Shown piece after piece: positions 25,187 to 36,900 of a stretch of DNA of 51,526 nucleotides (positions are counted from its first letter, which is position 1; each line of letters begins with the position of its first letter). Made by a program: the position numbers and the translations under genes. The DNA is taken from positions 1 through 51,526 of the forward strand of contig NZ_PDZG01000032.1 of assembly GCF_002735645.1 (NCBI RefSeq). The letters are read 5' to 3'. The notes below the pieces were generated by a model. That model saw only the letters and a list, made by a program, of their open reading frames with translations, made no database searches and was not told where the DNA came from. This stretch comes from Iodobacter sp. BJB302. Lineage in GTDB: Bacteria > Pseudomonadota > Gammaproteobacteria > Burkholderiales > Chitinibacteraceae.

Positions 25187-27720
25187 GCAATATAGAAATC
25201 AATGCAGTTTCAGGCGAACAACTCAGTTTTTACCAGCTGTTTGAGCAAAAAAACATGCAAGTGGAGATCCCGATTATCCAGCGGGATTACGCCCAGGGCC
25301 GCGCTGAAGTGGCAGAAGTGCGCGATACCTTTTTGCAAGCTTTGCACCGTTATTTAGAAAAAGGCCAGCCCTTTCGGGATTTGGATTTTGTCTATGGCAG
25401 CATCACAAACAAAGCAGATGGGCGTGGCAGCTTTACGCCGCTGGATGGTCAGCAACGCTTAACAACCCTTTTCTTGTTGCACTGGTATCTTGCGCAAATT
25501 GCAGGTGAAGGAGCCTCTTTCCGCCAGGTATTAAGTGCGGGTGGCGTCTCCCATTTTACCTACGAAACGCGCAGCAGTTCGAGGGAGTTTTGCAATGCTT
25601 TGGTGGCCAAGGACATCGATTTCAGTGCTTTACTGCAGGAATCCGGTACGGGGTGCCTGAGCAAAACGATTAAAGATCGTGCCTGGTTTTATTTATCATG
25701 GGAGAGCGATCCTACGATTCGCTCAATGCTAACCATGCTGGATGCAATTCATCAACAATTTGCCGGGCATGCTGATTTTTTTTACAAACTGATCGACCAA
25801 GAAAACCCCGTCATTACCTTTCGCTTCCTGAATCTTGCCGAATTTAAACTCACCGATGACTTGTATATCAAAATGAACGCCAGAGGAAAACCTTTGACAC
25901 ATTTTGAAAACTTCAAGGCAAGGCTGGAAAAAGTCATTAAGTCATTTAAAGCAACATGGCCTGAATACCACCTGAGCTTTAAAGCGAGCGCGGTGTCTGG
26001 CTATGACTATTTTATTCATAAAATTGATACGGATTGGGCCGATTTATTCTGGCACTATCGTAATGTCGCATCACAAGATGAGTCTTATGATGATGAGCTA
26101 ATGAATTTTATCTCTCTCAGTATCGCTAATTTTCTATTGCTTAACCCTGCACAAAACAATGAGAACCTGCCAAAAACCCTGTTTGGTCAGGGAGGTAAAA
26201 CCAATCAACTTTCCTTTATTGAGTGCGATCGCAATGGGTATTTGTCACAGCCTCTGATCATTGAATTGATCACACGATTAGATTTGCTACGCGGAGCAAG
26301 CTCCCCATGCGCTGGGATTGCAATGCACCTGCAGAAAAACAGCCACTACGATGAAGAAAACGTATTCAAAAAAATAATAGCCAATAATTCCAGTTACCCA
26401 GAAAAGCTGAGATTCCACGCTTTTTATACTGCTTTGGCTAAGGGTAAGGCGGGTGCTGAATTAGAAGCCTGGATGCGGGTCATTTACAACCTGACAGAAA
26501 ACACCATTTTTAATTCGGTCGATGATTATCACAAGGCCTTAGTCTCTGTTCATGATCTGGCCCAAATGGAAGGCACAATTCTTAATTTGCTGATCCAAGA
26601 TGTACAAGTGCAGGGTTTTCTTCCTGTTCAGATTTTTGAAGAGAAACTGAAAGCGCATCTCTTGCTCAAGTCTTCTGAATGGGAGACGGCCATTATTCAA
26701 CTGGAGGGCCATGAGTTCTTCAGAGGGCAAATCGGCTACGCATTAAAATTTAGCGGCATTGTTGACTACTTTAATCAGCATAAAAACCTTGAGTGGCGTG
26801 ATGCAGAGGAAAAAAACTACTTCGAGCAATTTAAATACTACGCAAACTGCGGCTCTGCTCTATTTAGCGCAATAGCTCAAAGCTCTGAGGCTTTAGACTT
26901 TGCCTGGGAGCGTGCAGTGCTGGCTAAAGGCGACTATCTCACGTCAACAACGGCAGATAGATTTAACCTGCTCAGCACACGTACTATCAAAGGCAATATT
27001 GATCGTGACCATTCCTGGCGGCGTTTGTTGCGGCTTCCTCTTGATGAATCAAGCGTGTGGCATCAACGTCAACTTCATGTAAAAGCAGTATTCGATGACC
27101 CTCTCTTTGATATTCATCATTTAAAATCTGGCCTAGAAAAAATATGCTCCAAAGTGCTGATTGAAAAGCCACTGAACTGGCAGAGCATGTTAATTGCAAG
27201 GCATAAGTTATTTAGTCTTTGTAATCAAGGATTTATTGTTAGAAACTCCGAAGAAGTGGTGTTATTGCACGAATCTCAGCGCAATCACTATCACAGTGAA
27301 CTTTACTCAAAATATTTAGAATTAGAGCTAAAAGAAAGTCAATCAAGTACCGCACCTTTCAAGAATAAACACTACAACAGCGTACGTAGTAGTGATGAGA
27401 GAGCTTCTCTAATCCTTGACGGCTTTTGTGCCAATAAACAACTTTTTGGCTTAAATATATTTTTTATGAAAGAGCAGTACCACCTTCTTTTTTATCGTAC
27501 TCATGACCAAGCAATCCCGTTCCCAAGTGCTTTACAAGAAGTTCTAGTGCTCTGTGGGTTCTGCGTAATGATGGATTTAGAAGCCTATCCGCCTCAAGAC
27601 TGGCTATGCACCAATGAGGACTATGTGTACCGCTGTAAAGACACCTCCAATGCCATTGCCAAGATCACGGAGCTTTGCTCCCAATTGGAGGGCTTAAGTG
27701 ACGAACAAAAGAGCGGATGA
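25183..27720 (+). CDS. Large DUF262 protein, partner of the GmrSD-like gene
   Basis: An 845-residue protein with an N-terminal DUF262: VEIPIIQRDYAQGR and PLDGQQRLTTLFLLHWYL (Asp88), then FRFLNLAEFKLTDDLYIKMN and ARGKPLTHFENFKARLE. The remaining ~550 residues lack a recognisable HNH/DUF1524 motif; a DRDHSWRRLL segment is the only His-rich candidate. ATGA overlap with the upstream gene implies coupling. It could be a regulatory or substrate-recognition partner of the first nuclease, or carry an unrecognised effector domain. Assignment to anti-phage defence is by DUF262 family and neighbourhood. Confidence 0.82.
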   Translation: MSNIEINAVSGEQLSFYQLFEQKNMQVEIPIIQRDYAQGRAEVAEVRDTFLQALHRYLEKGQPFRDLDFVYGSITNKADGRGSFTPLDGQQRLTTLFLLHWYLAQIAGEGASFRQVLSAGGVSHFTYETRSSSREFCNALVAKDIDFSALLQESGTGCLSKTIKDRAWFYLSWESDPTIRSMLTMLDAIHQQFAGHADFFYKLIDQENPVITFRFLNLAEFKLTDDLYIKMNARGKPLTHFENFKARLEKVIKSFKATWPEYHLSFKASAVSGYDYFIHKIDTDWADLFWHYRNVASQDESYDDELMNFISLSIANFLLLNPAQNNENLPKTLFGQGGKTNQLSFIECDRNGYLSQPLIIELITRLDLLRGASSPCAGIAMHLQKNSHYDEENVFKKIIANNSSYPEKLRFHAFYTALAKGKAGAELEAWMRVIYNLTENTIFNSVDDYHKALVSVHDLAQMEGTILNLLIQDVQVQGFLPVQIFEEKLKAHLLLKSSEWETAIIQLEGHEFFRGQIGYALKFSGIVDYFNQHKNLEWRDAEEKNYFEQFKYYANCGSALFSAIAQSSEALDFAWERAVLAKGDYLTSTTADRFNLLSTRTIKGNIDRDHSWRRLLRLPLDESSVWHQRQLHVKAVFDDPLFDIHHLKSGLEKICSKVLIEKPLNWQSMLIARHKLFSLCNQGFIVRNSEEVVLLHESQRNHYHSELYSKYLELELKESQSSTAPFKNKHYNSVRSSDERASLILDGFCANKQLFGLNIFFMKEQYHLLFYRTHDQAIPFPSALQEVLVLCGFCVMMDLEAYPPQDWLCTNEDYVYRCKDTSNAIAKITELCSQLEGLSDEQKSG

Positions 27721-28129
27721 TGCTTTTGCCCTCGGATGAATCCGTTGTCCCTAGGATAGGTTGGCATGTCATTCGTGGCTGCGTAACCCAATCTTAAGGG
27801 TTTTGACTTTAGCTTCCCCCTTTTACTAAGGGGGGGGCTCAAGCAAAACCACGTAAGTGAACGGCATTACTCTTTGTACGGGTTTTATCCTCCCCTGGGG
27901 CCGCGACACGAGGAACAAGCGGGCGGGGGTTCTTTGATGCAGTTTGCGCAGGTATTTGACCGCTTAAGTGGCTACAAAATGACTTTTTTGCAGCCCTTAC
28001 GGGTGGTCTATGCCTGCTGATAGCAGGTACAATGCGCTGATCTAAAATGATCATTCATGATCATTCTTCCCCCTTGTCAATCAAGGGAGTGTCTTTTATG
28101 TATTTAACTTCAATCTGGGACGTTCACAC
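27721..28129. other. 409-bp gap before the restriction operon
   Basis: No gene was found. It holds a hairpin CCCCCTT/AAGGGGG at about 27816-27834, which may end the DUF262 transcript, and tandem ATGATCATTC repeats at 28047-28066 that mark a regulatory zone. The TGTCATTCGTGGCTGCGTAACCCAA part resembles fragments of the dispersed repeats. Confidence 0.5.
28047..28066. promoter_or_regulatory. Tandem ATGATCATTC repeat upstream of hsdM
   Basis: ATGATCATTC occurs twice without spacing (28047-28056, 28057-28066). Each copy contains the palindrome ATGATCAT, so two dyads sit one helical turn apart. It lies 64 bp before hsdM. This suits a control-protein or repressor operator for the restriction operon, although no C-protein gene is seen nearby. 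Confidence 0.5.
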
Positions 28130-30925
28130 ATGGCTTCTGGCAAACTGACTCTTGCCCGGCTCGAAAACCTATTGCTCACCGCCTGTGATGATTTGCGCGG
28201 CAATATGGATGCCAGCGAGTACAAGGAATACATTTTTGGCATGTTATTCCTGAAGCGCGCCAGTGATTTATTTGATCAACGCCGTGCCGAAATCCGGCAT
28301 CAGGCCGCTGCGGATGGTCTGGTGGGCCAGGATGTGGATAATTTACTCAATGATCCCGACCAATACACCGGTAAGTATTTTTATGTGCCGCCACGTGCGC
28401 GCTGGAATGACCCATGGTTCGAGATCATCAAAAACAAAGATGGGACAACGGAGTTGTTGCCTCACCCTGCGCTCAAACACGTTAAAGAAAACGTCGGCTC
28501 TACGCTAAATAAAGCACTCGAAGCATTGGAAGAAACCAATGTCGATGCCTTGCAAGACGTCCTGAAAGACACCATCAACTTCAACCGCAAAATTGGCCAA
28601 AATACACTCGACGACGATACCTTGGTCGACTTCATTCAGAACTTTGAAAAAATTCCGCTGCATGATGATGATTTTGAATTTCCGGATTTGCTCGGTGCTG
28701 CATATGAATGGCTAATCAAACACTTTGCCGATTCGGCGGGTAAAAAAGCGGGTGAGTTCTATACCCCTGCTGAAGTGGTGCGGATTTGCGTTGAAATTTG
28801 CGACCCAAAGGAAGGCATGAGCGTGTACGACCCGACTGTTGGCTCGGGCGGCATGTTGATCCAGGCGCGCGACTATCTGCGTGAATGCGGCTCTGATGCC
28901 TCTGAACTCTCGCTTAACGGCCAAGAAAAAATGGGCACCACTTGGTCTATCTGCAAAATGAATATGCTACTGCATGGTATTTCACATGCCGATATTCGCA
29001 ATGCCGATACGCTGACCGATCCGCAGCATAAAACCGAAGGCAATGAACTCAAGCGGTTTGACCGCGTGCTGGCTAATCCACCCTTTAGCCAAAACTATGC
29101 GCGTAGTCAGTCCAAAGACGATGGCAGCGGCACCAAGAAAAAAGTCGCTATCGCTTATCCGGGGCGCTTTCAGGTCTGGATGCCAGAGAAGGGCAAAAAA
29201 GCCGATTTAATGTTCGTTCAGCACATGCTGGCGGTTTTAAAGTCGGATGGTCGTATGGCCACCGTCATGCCGCATGGTGTGTTATTTCGTGGCGGCGAAG
29301 AGCGCGAAGCGCGGCAGTATTTTATCGAGCGCGGCTATTTAGAAGCCGTCATTGGCCTGCCGAGTAATCTCTTTTACGGTACTGGCATTCCGGCCTGCAT
29401 TTTAGTGCTGAATAAAGCCGGTGCGGCAGAGCGTGATCACGTCTTGTTTATCAATGCCGATCGCGAATACCGCGAAGGTAAAGCGCAAAATCATTTGCGC
29501 CCCGAAGATATCGATAAAATCGTCCACGCCTATCGGGATGGGAAAAATATTCCTAGTTACGCTCGCCGCGTGCCAATTAGCGAAATCAAAGCCGAAGATT
29601 ACAACTGCAATATCCGCCGCTACGTTGATAATGCGCCGCCGCCAGAGCCTCATGACGTTCGTGCGCACTTGCACGGTGGCGTACCCGTGAGTGAAGTCGA
29701 TGCTCTAGCGCATTTCTGGCACAACTACGCAGGCCTGCGTGAAAGTTGCTTTGTGCCGCGCGCAGCACCGGCGAGCGGCGTTCCTTATGCGGATTTTGCT
29801 GATGGATTGCAAGATAAACGCGCCATTGCGGGGCATATTAATACTCACCTCGGTGTAACAGAGCGGCAATCTGGCTTTATGGCCCAGCTTGAGGCGTGGT
29901 GGGATGTGCATTTACCGATTGTCGAAGCGCTGGCGCCAGATACCAGCAACCAGCTGGCCAAGCCCAGTAATGTCTTCCAAATGCGCGCCACGCTGCTCGA
30001 TAGCATCGAGCGCACTTTTGCCAGCCAGCATTTACTGAGCCGTTATCAGGTGCGCGGTGCATTTGCCAATTATTACAAGCAACTGGCCTCCGATTTTAAA
30101 TCCATCGCCGCCAGCGGTTGGGGCCCAGAGCTGATCCCGGACGAAGACATTCTGCAAAGCCAGTTCCCGCAAGTCTTGGCCGAGCTGGAAAGCCAGCACG
30201 CACGGCTGGCCGAATTGCAGGCGCTATTTGCCGCTGCCAGCGAAGAGGACTTCGAAGATACCGACGATACCGGCGTACTACCCGCCGATGAAGTCAAAGC
30301 ACTGAAAGACGAGCTCAAAGAAAACACCGCCAGCTGGAAGGCAGAACTCAAAGCCCTCAAAGCCGCCGCCACCGATTTGTTTAGCGAAATCAAAGTCGCT
30401 GGCCTCTTACCCAAAGGGGCCAGCAAGAGCTTTTATTGCAGCGAAGGGCTGAGCGTGGCCGAGGCGGAGTTCAGCCATGGTGAACGCATCCTCACGCTGG
30501 CGGCAGAAGTGCAGCATCGCTCGCCACGCATTGCGCTGGTACAGCAAAGTATGCAGCAAGGCCAAGAAGCCAAAGCCGCTGCTGCGCGGGTCGAGGCAAG
30601 GCTAGCCACCCACAAAGCGCTCGAAGATGAAGCTAAAAATCTAAAAGTGCTGATCAAATCCACCGAACAAAACCGCGATGAATTAGTAGCGAAAGCGCGT
30701 GAAAACATCAGTAGCGATCAAGCGCGCCAGGTGATTATCGAGCGTTTGGGTAAAGTATTGTTTGATAGCTACCGCCAGTATCTGCGCGCCGACCAGCGCG
30801 CCTGCATCGCTGCGATTGAAAACCTGTGGGCGAAATATGCGGTCACCGCCAAACAAATCGAAACCGAGCGAGATGCTGCTGCAGCTCAATTGCAGGCGTT
30901 TTTGGTGGAGTTGGGGTATGAGTGA
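28130..30925 (+). CDS. hsdM: Type I restriction-modification DNA methyltransferase subunit
   Basis: A 931-residue N6-adenine methyltransferase. An N-terminal HsdM helical domain ([19 protein letters not shown]) precedes the catalytic domain with SAM motif DPTVGSGGM (from Asp234) and catalytic NPPF (316-319). The protein is far longer than typical HsdM (about 500-550): residues ~500-931 form a charged region with coiled coil (many E, A, K, Q) that may aid complex assembly. GGGA lies 9 bp before the ATG. The stop overlaps the hsdS start by 8 bp. It modifies host DNA so HsdR does not cut it. Confidence 0.94.
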   Translation: MASGKLTLARLENLLLTACDDLRGNMDASEYKEYIFGMLFLKRASDLFDQRRAEIRHQAAADGLVGQDVDNLLNDPDQYTGKYFYVPPRARWNDPWFEIIKNKDGTTELLPHPALKHVKENVGSTLNKALEALEETNVDALQDVLKDTINFNRKIGQNTLDDDTLVDFIQNFEKIPLHDDDFEFPDLLGAAYEWLIKHFADSAGKKAGEFYTPAEVVRICVEICDPKEGMSVYDPTVGSGGMLIQARDYLRECGSDASELSLNGQEKMGTTWSICKMNMLLHGISHADIRNADTLTDPQHKTEGNELKRFDRVLANPPFSQNYARSQSKDDGSGTKKKVAIAYPGRFQVWMPEKGKKADLMFVQHMLAVLKSDGRMATVMPHGVLFRGGEEREARQYFIERGYLEAVIGLPSNLFYGTGIPACILVLNKAGAAERDHVLFINADREYREGKAQNHLRPEDIDKIVHAYRDGKNIPSYARRVPISEIKAEDYNCNIRRYVDNAPPPEPHDVRAHLHGGVPVSEVDALAHFWHNYAGLRESCFVPRAAPASGVPYADFADGLQDKRAIAGHINTHLGVTERQSGFMAQLEAWWDVHLPIVEALAPDTSNQLAKPSNVFQMRATLLDSIERTFASQHLLSRYQVRGAFANYYKQLASDFKSIAASGWGPELIPDEDILQSQFPQVLAELESQHARLAELQALFAAASEEDFEDTDDTGVLPADEVKALKDELKENTASWKAELKALKAAATDLFSEIKVAGLLPKGASKSFYCSEGLSVAEAEFSHGERILTLAAEVQHRSPRIALVQQSMQQGQEAKAAAARVEARLATHKALEDEAKNLKVLIKSTEQNRDELVAKARENISSDQARQVIIERLGKVLFDSYRQYLRADQRACIAAIENLWAKYAVTAKQIETERDAAAAQLQAFLVELGYE

Positions 30926-32192
30926 GTGGATTGAAGCCCCGTTATCTCAATTAGTAGTCTTTCAAAAAGGACGGAAGGTTGATACCTCTGCATTTATTGG
31001 TGAGGGTTTTGCTGCTTACTTAGGAGCATCTGGCATTGAAGGCAGAAATGACGGATATGCCGCAACTCAATTTGCCGTGCTCGCCAAACCGACTGACATA
31101 TTGATGCTGTGGGACGGTGAGCGATCTGGCTTGGTTGGTTTTGGAAAATTAGGCGTAGTTGCGTCTACGGTGACAAAACTCACACCCAAAGATCAAATTG
31201 ACCCTCAATATTTATTTTTCGCGTTATCAGATAGGTACAGTTGGATTCAGCATCGACGAACAGGTACAGGTGTTCCTCATGTACCCAAAGATCTTGGTCG
31301 CATTCTCAATCTGCGTTATCCAAAAGGGATTGCAGTCCAAAAAAAAATCGCCACCATTCTTTCTTGCATCGACACCGCCATAGAAAAAACCGAAGCACTG
31401 ATTGCTAAATACCAGCAGATCAAGGCGGGGTTGATGCACGATCTGTTTACGCGTGGCGTTCTCCCCAACGGCCAGCTCCGCCCCCCACGCGAGCAAGCCC
31501 CAGAGTTGTATCAGGTGACTGCGATTGGGTGGGTTCCGAGGGAGTGGGAAATTGTACATATGATTGAATTGGCAGAAGATAAAAAAGGTTCAACTACTAT
31601 TGGACCATTTGGCAGTGACTTGTTGGCAAGTGACTATCAAATTGAAGGTGTGCCAATTGTTTTTGTGCGTGATATCAAGGAGTCTGGGTTTGAATGGAAT
31701 AGTGAAACTTATGTTTCAGAAAAGAAAGCCATTCAGCTTAATGCTCATCGTATTAAAGCTGGGGATGTTCTCGCAACTAAAATGGGTTTGCCACCTTGTA
31801 TTAGTTGCCTTTACCCTAAAACAATGCCAAACGCAGTAATGACCGCGGATATTATTAGGCTTTCTCCGGATAGAAATAAAGTAGCAGCAAATTGGCTGGC
31901 CTCCGCAATAAATCAAGATCGAGTTAAACGGCAAGTAGCCGGTATTACTGCGGGTGTTACACGACTTAAAGTTACTTTGGCTGATTTTAGGGGAATCAAA
32001 GTGGCAAAGCCTGAGTTATGGGAGCAGGAGCTTATTAGTCAGCGTCTCGAAGCGGTACAAACAATGATCGATACAGAGAATGCTCGTGTTGCGTTACTTT
32101 GCAATCAAAAACTCGGCCTAATGCAAGACCTACTAACTGGCAAAGTGCCCGTTAAGATCGATGATGTCGCTATTGAGGCCACGCATGGCTGA
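30918..32192 (+). CDS. hsdS: Type I restriction-modification specificity subunit
   Basis: A 424-residue protein with two target-recognition domains, each followed by a conserved helix: [19 protein letters not shown] ... [14 protein letters not shown] after the first and [12 protein letters not shown] at the end. Each TRD contacts half of a bipartite site; the site itself cannot be predicted. TRD regions are AT-richer than the helices, as expected for exchangeable segments. ATG 30918 lies within the hsdM end; the longer frame from 30762 is hsdM in another frame. It overlaps darT by 8 bp. Confidence 0.93.
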   Translation: MSEWIEAPLSQLVVFQKGRKVDTSAFIGEGFAAYLGASGIEGRNDGYAATQFAVLAKPTDILMLWDGERSGLVGFGKLGVVASTVTKLTPKDQIDPQYLFFALSDRYSWIQHRRTGTGVPHVPKDLGRILNLRYPKGIAVQKKIATILSCIDTAIEKTEALIAKYQQIKAGLMHDLFTRGVLPNGQLRPPREQAPELYQVTAIGWVPREWEIVHMIELAEDKKGSTTIGPFGSDLLASDYQIEGVPIVFVRDIKESGFEWNSETYVSEKKAIQLNAHRIKAGDVLATKMGLPPCISCLYPKTMPNAVMTADIIRLSPDRNKVAANWLASAINQDRVKRQVAGITAGVTRLKVTLADFRGIKVAKPELWEQELISQRLEAVQTMIDTENARVALLCNQKLGLMQDLLTGKVPVKIDDVAIEATHG

Positions 32193-32835
32193 GGCACAGT
32201 ACCCCAATCTAAATCCGGAAAAAGCCCTAATTTGGCGAATTGTGCATCGTGATAACCTGTCATGGATTCTGGACCATGGTGTGCCATGCGCTAATTCAGC
32301 GGAGCTGGCACCGAACTACGTGCATATCGGCCACGCGGAGTTGATTGATCGACGTCGCCACCGGAATGTACCGATTGCGCCGTATGGTACGCTGGCAGAT
32401 TTCGTGCCGTTTTATTTCACGCCGTTTTCGGTGATGATGAAAAATATCCACTCCGGGCGGGGCGTGCCACAGCGGCGCAATGATGAGATTGTGATTTTGG
32501 TGTCCAGCCTGTATCGGGTGCAGGAATTGGGCTTGCCCTTCGTATTTACCAATGCGCACGCCTATCCGGACTGGACCGAGTACTACGATGATCTGAACCA
32601 GCTAGGGCAGATTGATTGGGGTATTTTGCAGCGGCGTGATTTTAAGCGCGATGACGATGATTTACGCAAGATGGAGCGGTATCAGGCTGAAGCCCTTATC
32701 TATCAAAGCCTGCCTATCCATGCCCTGCTGGGTATTGTTTGTTATACCGATGCGCTAAAACTCAGTATTGAGCAACAAATTCAGGAGCGGGGGTTGACCT
32801 TACCGGTCCATACCCGCCCTAGGTGGTATTTCTAA
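32185..32835 (+). CDS. darT: DarT-like DNA ADP-ribosyltransferase toxin (DUF4433)
   Basis: A 216-residue protein of the DarT family, which uses NAD to ADP-ribosylate bases (thymidine or guanosine) in single-stranded DNA and blocks replication. Visible motifs are [17 protein letters not shown] at the NAD-binding start, [14 protein letters not shown] (arginines 56-60), [13 protein letters not shown], and catalytic Glu169 in YQAEALIYQ. The catalytic residues look intact. It overlaps hsdS by 8 bp and darG by one base, so it is coupled to the restriction operon. DarTG systems act as anti-phage toxin-antitoxin modules by abortive infection. Confidence 0.92.
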   Translation: MAEAQYPNLNPEKALIWRIVHRDNLSWILDHGVPCANSAELAPNYVHIGHAELIDRRRHRNVPIAPYGTLADFVPFYFTPFSVMMKNIHSGRGVPQRRNDEIVILVSSLYRVQELGLPFVFTNAHAYPDWTEYYDDLNQLGQIDWGILQRRDFKRDDDDLRKMERYQAEALIYQSLPIHALLGIVCYTDALKLSIEQQIQERGLTLPVHTRPRWYF

Positions 32836-33941
32836 TGATTATATTTACTCAAGGCAATCTGCTGGAAGCCCGCACTGAAGCGCTGGTGAACACGGTGAAT
32901 ACCGTGGGCGTGATGGGCAAAGGCATTGCGCTGATGTTTAAAGAGCGTTTTGCGGATAATTTCCGGCGCTACGCGCTGGCCTGCAAGGCGGGTGAAGTGC
33001 AAACCGGCCGCATGTTTGTGACTGAGGTCAACGAGCTGGACGGCCCGCGCTGGATTGTTAATTTCCCAACCAAGCAGCACTGGCGCTCGCCCTCCCAAAT
33101 GGCGTGGGTGGTGGAGGGTTTGCAGGATTTGCGCCGCTTTTTGCTGGCAAATAACGTTAAGTCGATTGCCATCCCCCCCTTGGGCGCGGGCAATGGCGGC
33201 TTGAAATGGGCTGATGTGCGCCTGCAGATTGAGGCGGCGCTGGGTGATTTGGCCATTGATATTCAAATCTTTGAGCCGACCCAGCAATACCAGAATGTCG
33301 CCAAACGCAGCGGCACAGAAACATTAACCATTGCCCGCGCCTTGATCGCAGAGCTGGTGCGGCGCTATTGGGTGCAGGGCATGGAATGCAGCCTGCTGGA
33401 AATTCAGAAACTGGCATGGTTTCTGGAGCGGCATATCGAGCGCAACCTGCCCAACGATAAAACCCTGAATTTGCAATTTACTGCGCATAAATACGGCCCC
33501 TACGCCAACCGCTTGCAGCATTTACTGAATCATCTGGATGGCAGTTTCTTGCATTGCGAAAAACGCATTCAAGATGCCAGCCCGCTGGATGTAATCTGGT
33601 TTGATGATGAGCGCAGGGATGATTTGCAAACCTACCTTAAAACCGAAGCCGCGCCCTATTTGCCCGCCTTGGAGCAAACGGCCGCACTGATTGATGGCTT
33701 TGAATCACCGTTTGGCCTGGAGCTATTGGCAACGGTGGATTGGTTGCTGAGCCAGCAAAACGTGGCACCGCAAGTCGATGCGGTGCGTGAGGCATTAGCG
33801 CACTGGCCAGCAGGCGCGGCAGAGCGTAAACGCAGGCTGTTTGATGCGCCCTCGCTTGAGTTTGCGCTGGCTCGCCTAGGGCAGCAGCCACTTTATAGCC
33901 AGTCACCTTCTAGCCAATCACTTTATAGTCATCAGCACTGA
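32835..33941 (+). CDS. darG: DarG-like macro-domain antitoxin
   Basis: A 368-residue protein. The N-terminal macro domain (about 1-155) has ITQGNLL-type start (FTQGNLLEA), [18 protein letters not shown] and [13 protein letters not shown], the pattern of DNA ADP-ribosylglycohydrolases that erase DarT marks. The C-terminal part (about 170-290, [31 protein letters not shown]) is the DarG region that binds and inhibits DarT. Both modes of neutralisation should therefore be present. The last 15 residues come from a short degenerate DNA repeat. The start overlaps the darT stop as TAATG. Confidence 0.92.
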   Translation: MIIFTQGNLLEARTEALVNTVNTVGVMGKGIALMFKERFADNFRRYALACKAGEVQTGRMFVTEVNELDGPRWIVNFPTKQHWRSPSQMAWVVEGLQDLRRFLLANNVKSIAIPPLGAGNGGLKWADVRLQIEAALGDLAIDIQIFEPTQQYQNVAKRSGTETLTIARALIAELVRRYWVQGMECSLLEIQKLAWFLERHIERNLPNDKTLNLQFTAHKYGPYANRLQHLLNHLDGSFLHCEKRIQDASPLDVIWFDDERRDDLQTYLKTEAAPYLPALEQTAALIDGFESPFGLELLATVDWLLSQQNVAPQVDAVREALAHWPAGAAERKRRLFDAPSLEFALARLGQQPLYSQSPSSQSLYSHQH

Positions 33942-33948
33942 GATCACC

Positions 33949-36900
33949 ATGTCGGAATATACCGAAGTAGAGCAGCCTTTTTTGGCGCAATTGGCTGGGC
34001 TGGCATGGACAGTGATTGATCAGGGCTGTGCAATCCCTTCAGACCCCAGCGTCAGTTTGCGCTCCTCTTTTCGCCAATGGCTGTTACCGGATGTATTTGA
34101 TGCCGCAGTGCGGCATATTAATCGCACGTCCGATGGTGAGCCCTGGCTCACCGATGCGCAGCTGGATGAATTGCGTGGGCAATTGTCACGTCAGCCTAAT
34201 CGCACTTTGTTGGAAGCCAACGAGGCCGTTCAGGCCTTGTTGTTCAAGACTCAGGTGGGCGTAAATGAACTGACGGGTGAAAACGATCCCGTGGTCAGGC
34301 TGATTGATTTTCACAACCCCGAAAACAATCAATTTCATGCCATCAATCAATTTCGGATTGATACGCCGGGCTGCGTAAAAGCGTTCATCATTCCCGATAT
34401 TGTCTTGTTTGTGAACGGTATTCCGCTCTGTGTGGTGGAGTGCAAAAAAGGCTCTGAAACCTGCGCCAATCCCATGCAAGAAGCCTTTGTGCAATTGCAG
34501 CGCTATATGCGCCGTCGTAAAGAAACGGAAGCTGCGGGTCTTAAGGAAGGTGAGCCACGTTTATTTCAAAGCAATTTGTTATTGATCCGTAGCTGCGGTC
34601 TTGAAGCGGATTACGGCACGATCACGTCGGGTGATGAACATTATTACGCGTGGAAAACCAGCTACCCTTTGCCAGAAGCATCAAGCGAAGGAAAAAACGC
34701 GCAAGAGCAGTTGATTGCCGGCATGCTCAGCAAACAGAATCTGCTACAGATTTTGCGTACTTGCGCCGTTTTTATGGATACCGATGGTGGCCCACGTGTC
34801 AAAGTGGTGTGCCGCTACCAGCAGTTTCGTGCCGCCAATAAAATCATGGAGCGCCTGCGCACGGGCACTAATGTGCTGGAGCGTAGCGGCGTGGTGTGGC
34901 ATACCCAAGGATCGGGCAAATCACTGACCATGGTGTTTCTGGCCCGCATGCTGCGTGCAAGTCGTGACTTAAGTGACTACAAAATTGTACTGGTGAATGA
35001 CCGGCAGGATTTGGAAGCGCAATTAGGCGAAACAGCCACCTTGATTGGTGGCCGCGTGAATGTGATCGAGACTAGACTAAGCCTTCGCCATCATCTTGCG
35101 ACCGCTAGCTCCGATATCAGCATGGTGATGATTCACAAATTTCAGGAGCATAAGCAGGTTTTAAGTAATGCCGTTGCTGAGGCGCTGGGTACTTATACGG
35201 CGATGCCGGCAGCTAAAACCTTCGGCTTGGTGAATTCATCTGAGCGCATTGTGCTGATGATTGATGAGGCGCATCGAACCCAAAGCTCTGATCTTGGCGA
35301 CAATTTGTTTGAAGCCTTTCCGAATGCCGCCCGGCTGGCCTTTACCGGCACGCCGCTGATTACTGAACGCCATGGCGAAAGAAAAACCCACAAGCGCTTT
35401 GGGGAATACATCGATACCTATCGCTTGATGGATGCGGTGGATGATGGTGCCACACTGCAAATCCTCTATGAAGGTAGAACGGCGGATAGTGCGCTCAATG
35501 AAAAGCACGCATTCGATCAGGCGTTTGAAGATTTGTTTCGTGATCGCTCCGAAGAAGAATTACTGGCCATCAAGAAAAAATATGGTGCCACTGGCGATAT
35601 TCTGGAAGCAGAAAACCGCATCAATGCGATCGCAAAAGATCTGGTGCAGCACTATGCCGATCATATTTTACCCAATGGCTTTAAGGCACAGGTGGTGTGC
35701 CACTCCAAATTAGCGTGCATTCGTTACCAGACTGGTATTCAAGCCGCTCTGGCTGAGCGGATCGAGTTGGAGCTTGGGCGAGCACAGCCGGATCAGGCGC
35801 TCATTCAGCGGCTGAAGTTTTTAAAAACGGCGGTGATCATTTCATCCGATGGCACTAACGAAGCGGCGTTTATTACTCACGCGCGTAAGCAAGCTTCGCA
35901 AATGAATGCCGTGGATAATTTCTGCCGAAGCTTCGATTTTGATGATCCTGATCGAGAAAATACCGGCATTGCATTTTTGATTGTCTGCGACATGCTGCTA
36001 ACCGGTTTTGATGCGCCCATTGAGCAGGTGATGTATATCGACAAAAAGTTACGCGAACACACCTTGCTACAAGCCATTGCACGGACCAACCGGGTTAAAA
36101 AAGGCAAGTTGCGTGGTTATATTGTTGATTACATTGGTTTGGCTAATCATTTAACTGATGCTCTAACTTTGTATGCGGCTTCTGATGAGCTGCAAGAGCT
36201 TCACGATGGGCTGCAGAATATCACCTCAGAGCTGCCCATTCTGGAAGAGCGCTATCAACGTTTGCTGCAGCATTTTCAGGGCTTAGGCATCAAGCAGATT
36301 AAAGCTTTTGTAAGCGGCGCTTTGCCCGATTTGGATGCGGATGCTGCGGTTGTTCATGCCGCAGTAACTGCATTAAAAGATGAAAAGCAGCGGGCAGATT
36401 TTGAGGTCTATCTGAAAAAGTTTTTAATGAGTCTGGATATTATTCTGCCGAATGAGTCCGCACATGTGTACCGTGTACCAGCCAAGCGTTTTGGCTATAT
36501 CTTGCAAGTGGCTAAGGAGCGCTATAAGGACAGTAGCCTGGATTTGGGTAGTGCCGGAGAAAAAGTCAAAGCACTGATTAATGAGCATCTGATTAGTCTT
36601 GGCATCAATCCCAAAGTCCCGCCCATTGAATTGCTGTCTGAAGACTTTTTGGAAAAATTGGCGGCGCACTCAGGCCAGAATATTGAAGCAAAAGCCAGTG
36701 AAATGGAACATGCGATTCGTAAGCACTGCACGGTGCATCATGACGAGGACCCTGCTTTCTACAAACAGTTATCTGAAAAAGTCGATGCGCTGATTGGAAA
36801 ACACCATGATGAGTGGGAGCTATTAGCAGAGAAATTGGCCGAGTTGCGTAATGAAGCCATTGCGGGGCGTCAGCAGGGTGAAGAAGGCATGAGCCGTGAA

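Noticed and set aside
30762-30917. Longer start for hsdS
   Set aside because: The first 52 residues are a second frame of hsdM; HsdS similarity begins at the ATG at 30918.
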